Below, piece after piece: positions 58,301-64,000 of a stretch of 64,000 bases of DNA (its first letter is position 1; the number at the start of each line of letters is the position of its first letter). This DNA comes from Sipunculus nudus (taxonomy: Eukaryota > Annelida > Sipuncula > Golfingiida > Sipunculidae): NCBI GenBank assembly GCA_026874595.1, contig CM049306.1, positions 25,349,519 through 25,413,518 on the forward strand, written 5' to 3'. A program made the position numbers and the translations under genes. The notes below the pieces were generated by a model. It was not told the origin of the DNA. It did no database searches and saw only the letters and a list, made by a program, of their open reading frames with translations.

Positions 58301-61300
58301 CACCTAGTACTTAAGCTAAGCATGACTTAAACTTAAAAGTTGGGTGTGCTTTTACCCCGGTATGGTCTGTGTTTAAAAAATGAACATTAATCACTGGTGT
58401 ATCAAGTCTATTTTCCTCCGGGCTGCTACCAATAAGGCACCCCACATCTGGTTTTTTGATATTTTGACAAAAGCCATCTGACACAGTTGGGTATCTTCAC
58501 TGAATTGGCATTTAAAAAGTAAAACAAAAACTGACATACTTGATACATGGATATTCCTGAACACTGAGGAATCTTCTTTCCCCATAACATTCAATCCCAG
58601 GTAGGACTTCACACCAAACTTTAGATCGCTCTACATCTTCATACCTCTGACCTCCAAACTGAAAACAATACAAGAAATAATAATAATAATAGTAATGGCA
58701 ACATTTCACACCCTGTCAATTACAACAGAGGGTTGTAATAATGATTTTATGCCTGTCTTAGACAGGCAACAACTTGCTCGGAAAGGCATTTTTCATTCTG
58801 TACCACTGTGTTTGAAAAGTGAACACCCAGATGTTTTCCACATTGGAAGCTGGTAAGTAAATACAAACATGACACAAAAGTTTAATTTTTTACGGGATCT
58901 TACATCGACTCCCTACATTTCCTATATTTTCCAATAAAAATGGTTGATAATTTCATATACTTACTGGCATTTATCTCAATTCCATATATTTTCCTGTTTT
59001 TTGCACTGCACAATCATGTTTCTGATATAACAAGTGATATGATTGAAAACATTCAGTTCTTTTTGCATGCAAGTGTGCATGTAGAATGGCATATAAGATG
59101 GAAAAATCAGGTTTACACTGAGTGTAATGTGATTGAAAGTGTGATATGATGGTAGGATGCATCTTTAGTTGAAAGGTAAATTTTTCTGCAGAAGGCAAAC
59201 CTGTATTAATGCATTTCTCTTGAAAAAGTGAAAATAACAAAGTATTATAATCCCTGTACAATTGTTAATATCATAATAACATCTTAAGAACAAACTTAAT
59301 CACCAACATAATATTACTATAAAAGTGTGCACACAGTGTGCAAAATGTATAGAGATTTGTTTGCAGTCAACAGTTACCACAGATAAATGGACTGTCTACT
59401 GATGAATATTATGCACCAGTTGAAAATAATTTGATGCCATAAAATCTCTGAATTATGGTAATATAATGCACACTTGGATTATCTATATACCTGAGATGTT
59501 AAATTGATAAAAGATATACATGAAATCTACACAAATATGAAAGATGTAAAGCTACACAAAGGCACATGTATGGGACTGAAATTGTTACTTGTTGATTCTC
59601 TTACAGGTATAACAAGGGATGTAATGCTCACCTTCACACATCCATATCCATTCTCCGCCTTTGCTGTGGCATTCCCAGCAAGGTCATCAGGTTCGTCCTG
59701 ACATTTTAAGAAATCTTGTGGGCTGAAAATAAAGGGAACTCAGTCTGAGTTATCTTGAACATCGGAGCTCTATTTCACTTGTATGTCAGACAAGCTGGGC
59801 AGCATGTACATATGGTTTTAATTATATTCATCAACATTCTGTCATGTTAATCTTGTTAGTTACACATTGTCTTGATACAAACAACTGACCGGGCTTGTCG
59901 CTGGTGGTCAGGTGCTATTCACAGGCCTGTGTGTAGTAGAAACAACATTTTATGAAAGGTTGTTTTCTTGAACAATAAGCTCAAGAACAGCAATTCAAGT
60001 AACTGTGCATAGATTTACCCATGGTATTTATGTTCAAAATAGATTCTTAGTCAAAATCTTTGGAACGATGGGTGCATAACTGGAGTGATTTTACAATTGA
60101 TGCGACATTATGGTTCAATAAACTGTCAAACTTAGGTTGAGGCTAGAGAAAAATAAGGCAAGTACAAGCATTATATGTATCACATAAGATAGAAGAGAAT
60201 TTATTAACATTATTAATCACCAGTTTTAGGCGCAAGACATTCTTATTTTATCTTAATACTGACATCGCTCATTGTAAAATCGTATCGCATAATTTTCTTA
60301 AACATACTTTGAATGATTAGTCCGTTCCACCAACCGTGACACTAAGTTTTTTCGCGATATTTTGAATCAGAATCAAAACAGAACAAAGATTTTTGGTAAG
60401 GAGTTAAATTTGAACGCGACCTAATTTTCTGACAGGAAAAATGCCACATTCCCGAGATGAATAGCCTGTAATGAACAAAAATCAAAATCCAGGAGAAACT
60501 CTGCAGGCGTTTACGACATTTTGTGCCTGGTCAACTGATTTGATTCTGCATCACACGCGCGTGACTTCACAAGCGGTGTTCCATTTTGCAGGTTGGAGGT
60601 TCCCGCTGTTTGGCGATGTGGAGTGGTCAATCAATATTAAATGCAGCAGTACATCACTGTCATTAGTTACATGTATATAGCCTGGTTCTACGACTGTACA
60701 TTGTTTCTGAGTCAGAGGAGATCCTTTTTAAGTTTGAGAATACAAGACACTTAATTTTTTTTTTAAATTAACAATAAAATTATTTTGATGTCTCGGCTAA
60801 AAAGTGTCGTATTCATCATAAAAGAACGCGATTTTTTCATAAAGTGTTCTCCACCCTCCCCCATTTAACATATAGATGAAAGGGTAATATCCTTTTGAAT
60901 GGTCATAAGCGGTGCAATAATAATAATAATAAAACACCAGAAACTTGTACACCGTGCCTGTGTGCCCTAGATTTCCCCCCCGGCACGTGTACCGGGCATG
61001 CAGCACCAGCGATTACCTTTTACAATGCATCACCGGTGGCTCTCTATGCGGGGGTCGCCTAGTCCATTCGTGTCAATTTCGAGCTCGGGCATTTTTTTCA
61101 GTGGACTCTGTTCGCCCTCACACAGTCATTTGAATATATGTACCTTACATTTTCTGGCAAAGTTTAAATTAAAAGCTGTCGCAAGCACAGTATTTGATTA
61201 ACATGGTGCCAAGCCTGCTTTGCGTTGATTTTTGTACGATTTTCCTTGGAAATGGATTTAAATTCTTGTGTTTAGGCCTAATCTGAATTTATTGGCTATC

Positions 61301-62595
61301 CCAGAAACATAGATTCATTACCATGCACTACCCTTTTTTATGGGACACATATCCAGTGGTTATGACAAAAAAAAATTTGTGTAAAATGTTAATTTTGAAC
61401 AAATGGTTTTATTTCTGCCTGAATTTAGTCCTAACCTGGGTGTACGGACTAGGATAAATCTTTAGTATCTTAAATAATAAACTATAGTGTGTGGGGGGTC
61501 ATCCTAACCTTGAAATGGGATCAATCATATTGCAAGGCAAGTACGCACAAAGCCGTAAAAAGTTAGGCTAATATTCTGACCAGTTCATTTTAAATAGAGA
61601 TGACAAGATGCCAGTGCCGGTGCCTCGGGGTCCTCAAATACATAGATTCGCAAGAAATTTTGTAAACTTTTTGCATTTTTTTGTTAAAGTTGTATTCGTT
61701 AATTTGACAGGAATTAAAATTCGCCTTTTTAAAAAACAAATGTGAATAGATTCGCACCGGCTGTGGCTAGAAAACTTGTAGTCCAGAACTAAACGCTGAT
61801 GTCACGGGCCTCACAAAGTGATTTTTCACGCATATACCATCAGTTACATGAATGAAGCTTCGGCCAAAGCCATGACTGGGGCTCTGTGTACCATACAATG
61901 TTTAAAAAATCGGCCATATACAGTATTATAAAATAGAAGAGCTCAACTTTGGCTGCTGACCACGGTGCCACCTGCTGGCTTCTTCATAACGTGTATTCAG
62001 GAAATTTCACGCGACGACCGTGACGTCACGGTTACGTCATTCCTTTATGACGGCAAAGTTTTCACATACAGCGCTGAGTTGGCCATGCAGTTATCACATA
62101 AAGAAAAACAACAACACGGCGTCGTGATGTTAGTTGTTTTTCATTAATTTTTGCTAACCTTATACAAAATTAGGTCGTTTTCTCAGCATTCGTCGTACCG
62201 CTATGAACACACATTAGAAATCCAGGGAGAGAAGAAAACCCGAAAAAACCTAGTGTCACGGTTGGTGGTACGGACTACAGAAATTATAATAGAAATGTAC
62301 AATTAATTTCTAAAATAAAATGTGCATGATTATCTTATCAAAAAGTACATTGTACCACTGCAATCTTGGAATGAATGTGTTTTTAATGTTAGTATGATGT
62401 TTGATAATATGATACTAACAGGAATGTACAACTAACTAGAGGATTTCTCGGGTTGAACTCCAGGCCACACGACTCATTGAAGCACTGCCCGCCCTGGTCG
62501 TCAGGTTCAACAAGGATACGAGTTGAGAAGGAATATATCACGAAAAACTGAAGTACAACTATACAAAAACTTACAGTCAGAATCACATTGGTCAT
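55177..62595 (-). CDS. TM2D2: TM2 domain-containing protein 2, complete five-exon gene
   Basis: Joined on the - strand: 62595-62420, 59722-59632, 58658-58540, 57880-57792 and 55301-55177. These give 600 bases, 199 residues plus TGA; the human protein is 214. TM2D proteins are two-pass membrane proteins, conserved across animals and linked to Notch signalling and phagocytosis in flies; their molecular activity is unsettled. The N-terminal 25 residues form a signal peptide. Next comes a cysteine-rich luminal region with a GNATA glycosylation sequon and [19 protein letters not shown] and YPCIKYRGHY. The TM2 domain has two hydrophobic helices around the DRF motif ([11 protein letters not shown]) and ends [13 protein letters not shown]. 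Every intron has GT/AG ends and matching phases (2, 0, 2, 1). Introns hold three inverted-repeat transposons. Identity is secure. Confidence 0.96.
56267..56615. mobile_element. MITE with about 35 bp terminal inverted repeats in TM2D2 intron 4
   Basis: The left end begins AGGCCAAAAAAAAAATAAGG and continues TTTGGTTCTCAGGCAC. The complement of the right end begins AGGCCAAAAAAATTAAAGGT and continues GTGGTTCTCAGGCAC. It is about 350 bases long and non-coding. Subterminal GCGGG/CGCAGG motifs repeat inside. The target duplication is unclear (flanks GATA and AACG), so the superfamily is not assigned. Confidence 0.75.
56861..57011. mobile_element. 147 bp pogo/Tigger-like MITE with TA duplications in TM2D2 intron 4
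   Basis: CAGTGGAAACTATCTAAGAG at the left and the complement of the right end, CAGTAAAAATCTGTGTGATA, form imperfect inverted repeats running into a shared AGACCAC. Both sides carry TA (56861-56862 and 57010-57011). CAGTNGAAAC...-type ends with TA target sites are typical of pogo/Tigger members of Tc1/mariner. Diverged half-ends occur near 5011 and 50878. Confidence 0.65.
57100..57152. repeat. 15 bp tandem repeat GTGATAATTATCCAT
   Basis: Three to four units of GTGATAATTATCCAT, with a final unit changed to GTGATCATG, in TM2D2 intron 4. Confidence 0.85.
57792..57880 (-). CDS. TM2D2: TM2D2 exon 4, first membrane helix and DRF motif
   Basis: Acceptor ATATTTCAG and donor ACACAG/GTAAGC. It encodes [20 protein letters not shown] then [10 protein letters not shown], including the DRF signature shared by all TM2 proteins. 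It starts after a two-base split codon and ends one base into the next. Confidence 0.97.
58540..58658 (-). CDS. TM2D2: TM2D2 exon 3, luminal cysteine-rich segment
   Basis: Acceptor TTGTTTTCAG and donor ATCAA/GTATGT. It encodes [20 protein letters not shown], then [20 protein letters not shown] with the last codon split. Cysteine spacing and FGGQ, LPGIEC and PCIKY match human TM2D2 (FGGQAYSDVE, LDGIEC, PCIKY). Confidence 0.97.
58740..59215. repeat. Dispersed repeat, partner of 8700-9160
   Basis: Same-orientation copy of the family at 8700-9160 (shared blocks listed there), lying in TM2D2 intron 2. It begins near GACAGGCAACAACTTGCTCG and ends near GGCAAACCTGTATTAATG. The - strand frame at 58971-59261 is repeat sequence, not an exon. 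Confidence 0.65.
59632..59722 (-). CDS. TM2D2: TM2D2 exon 2, sequon-bearing luminal segment
   Basis: Acceptor TTATTTTCAG and donor GTGAAG/GTGAGC. It encodes [20 protein letters not shown] then [10 protein letters not shown], aligning with human LPDEFIECEDPVDHVGNATA then SQELGYGCLK. NAT is an N-glycosylation sequon. The first base completes a Leu codon from exon 1. Confidence 0.96.
60318..62277. mobile_element. About 1.96 kb DNA transposon with TIRs in TM2D2 intron 1
   Basis: The left end GTCCGTTCCACCAACCGTGA (from 60320) and the complement of the right end GTCCGTACCACCAACCGTGA (from 62275) form inverted repeats of about 35 bases with two or three mismatches, running on into CACTARGTTTTTTCG. 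Both sides are flanked by TA (60318-60319 and 62276-62277), suggesting a TA target duplication. No transposase is recognised in the interior, so it is non-autonomous. Internal open frames (for example 60471-60680 and 61965-62147) match no family. Superfamily is undecided; Tc1/mariner-like is possible from the TA. Confidence 0.75.
62017..62032. promoter_or_regulatory. 16 bp perfect palindrome ACCGTGACGTCACGGT
   Basis: A perfect palindrome with a central TGACGTCA (CRE-like). Each half, ACCGTGAC, equals part of the transposon's terminal repeat (CAACCGTGACACTA). It may be a transposase-binding-type site or a CRE; chance is unlikely given the match to the ends. Confidence 0.45.
62420..62595 (-). 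CDS. TM2D2: TM2D2 exon 1, start and signal peptide
   Basis: ATG at 62595-62593 begins [20 protein letters not shown] then YSFSTR, a hydrophobic signal peptide. It continues to [31 protein letters not shown] and a split Leu codon. Two GTTAGT donors lie close together; the second (exon end 62420) gives the correct phase to join LPQDF of exon 2, as in human SYLPDEF. The first would break the frame. There is no other ATG upstream in frame nearby. Confidence 0.92.
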
Positions 62596-62850
62596 TTTAA
62601 GACTAGATTAAGATATCTATACTGCCTTCCCTCCTCACATATCGGTCTCTCCCAGTTGGTTCCGAGATGTCAAACCGATATAAACATTGAAGGGGGTTTC
62701 CTGTGTCGAAGTGCTTATTGACACACGGTCCGAAAGTCTCGGTTACCTCGATTTGGAGGTCTCGGTTACCGTGTTTTGAGGTCTCGGGTACTGAGAATTG
62801 GGAGTCTCGGTTACCGTGTGTCACCAGTGGTCAGTCACGCGTAGTACCGC
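62596..62850 (-). promoter_or_regulatory. TM2D2 upstream region with GGTCTCGGTTACC tandem repeat
   Basis: Immediately upstream of the TM2D2 start codon, GTCTCGGTTACC or a close variant recurs about four times at roughly 22-27 base spacing (about 62732-62820), in a GC-moderate stretch without TA microsatellites. It probably includes the 5' UTR and core promoter, but no TATA box or initiator can be picked out with confidence. Confidence 0.4.
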
Positions 62851-64000
62851 AATTAAGCTGGCGCACCGTTACCCCAATTAATCTCTTTGATCACTGGTGT
62901 CATAGATCAAAGGGCCAGGTAACTTCAAAGGCTACCAGGGAAACTGGGCGTCATGAAATGTGGTGGTTTTTTTTCATTGCAAAGACGTTTCTTTTGCCTT
63001 ATTGTAACAGGGGTTTTCCAGGGTTATTGTGTAATTAAATTTTTTTTCAATGGCCTATTTTCCATCTTTAACGCAAATTATAAACAAAAGTAAAGTTCTG
63101 TAATATAAGGGAGATGTATAATTTTACAAAAAAAATAAGCACTTTATTAAAGGTGTTGTTGTTTGAGAGTCATCGTGTATATCCTAAGTCGAATTTATTG
63201 GCTCAAACTTTGATCTACCACCATAACGTTATGCATGACGTTGATATTGATAAAGTCGCAAAGAAAACGTTGCATTGCATTGTACAAGCTATATTTGACT
63301 AATTTGAGCACATTTAGTCATAAAATATCAAATATGGTAGGTATTCTTATATAGATATCCATTTCCATTTATTATAGAATAATAACAATTTGAAAATAAT
63401 GCGTCAAAGATAATAAATGAAACAAGCCTTTAAAAATTTTCTAGTTGCATATTCAACTCATCCAGGGCCCCTGCATGGCAGGGCATGCATTAGGAAACAC
63501 TGTTCAGAGGTCGAGAAGGATGATACTGAAGAAGACTGTATTGGAATATTTAATTTTATATGGAACTTGCTTGAATATTTATGTACGGTATATTTTGTAT
63601 ATAATAAAAATATGTATCCATGTTTGTGTCCGTATCTTAACATGTTTATATTTTGTTTATATTAAATGTGTATATTTTATATAGCACGATGAATTGTTTG
63701 GATTTTCTTTCTTTTTTTATTACAGAAACGTAGTACATGCATAACGTAACAGTACACATACAAACATACATATAAAAATTAATATTTCAAAAACAATTTA
63801 CATTGAATCGTGAAGATTATTCATGTAGAGGAGAGCAGGTCGGTAAGGTTTTACCATTTTGAATAATGTTGAGTTAATTTACCTGCTCAAAGTTTCTTAG
63901 CGATTACATCATATGTTGAATAAATCTGCTTAACATAGCTTATACATCCATGATAGTTCGGTAACATTTTGAGACATCTGCAATTACAAACATACTTTTT
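62850..64000. other. Upstream flank, no recognised gene
   Basis: AT-rich sequence with poly(T) runs (for example about 62966 and 63041). Frames at 63114-63302 and 63417-63684 show no known motif. No divergent gene start opposite TM2D2 could be supported. Confidence 0.5.

Noticed and set aside
58971-59261. - strand frame of 96 codons as an extra TM2D2 exon
   Set aside because: It lies in the dispersed repeat shared with 8700-9160, and TM2D2 exons 2 and 3 already join in phase without it.
62603-62824. HGNRD repeat frame upstream of TM2D2 as a separate gene
   Set aside because: It is the translation of the GTCTCGGTTACC tandem repeat, with no family or splice evidence.

Overview
The window is animal (metazoan) genomic DNA: AT-rich, with long introns, GT/AG splice sites, dense (TA)n microsatellites, satellites and several classes of decayed transposon. 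A rolling-circle-like element carrying a tandem satellite, of the kind described as 'pearl' elements in bivalves, together with clustered TCGCGA repeats, suggests a lophotrochozoan and most likely a mollusc. That placement is an inference from repeat style and gene sequence; no search was run.

Three protein-coding loci can be supported. (1) On the + strand at 3983-5941 are the last three coding exons of the homeobox gene HHEX: most of the homeodomain, a 51-base exon that completes it, and an acidic tail. The N-terminal exon was not found and probably lies before the window. (2) On the - strand at 32712-32901 is one exon of a GAS2-family gene, covering the end of the calponin-homology domain and the linker after it. 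It is wedged between a 31-base minisatellite and a 40-base tandem triplication of its own 5' splice site. (3) On the - strand at 55177-62595 is a complete five-exon TM2D2 gene (199 residues; all exon phases agree), with signal peptide, two transmembrane segments and the DRF motif, and an AATAAA 65 bases after the stop.

Layout: 1-3.98 kb, probable HHEX intron 1 with one GC-richer island; 4-6 kb, HHEX exons; 6-12 kb, GC-richer unique patches, small elements and a doubtful short exon; 12-19 kb, microsatellites, a degenerate satellite (13.6-15.9 kb) and another GC-rich island (16.56-17.56 kb); 19.3-23.7 kb, a dead LINE split by a satellite-bearing Helentron-like element; 24-32 kb, unique or unrecognised DNA with a hairpin between two TA tracts; 31.7-36 kb, two more Helentron-like copies flanking the GAS2 exon and minisatellite; 36-45 kb, mostly unassigned; 45.1-49 kb, two copies of a second satellite-bearing family; 49-55 kb, more repeats; 55.2-62.6 kb, TM2D2 with three inverted-repeat transposons in its introns; 62.6-64 kb, upstream flank.

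The genes form no operon and no functional link between them is visible. The most unusual content is the repeat biology: two otherwise different satellite-bearing element families share the 12-base palindrome GGTGGCGCCACC, and one copy sits so cleanly in a LINE that the empty site can be read through in frame.
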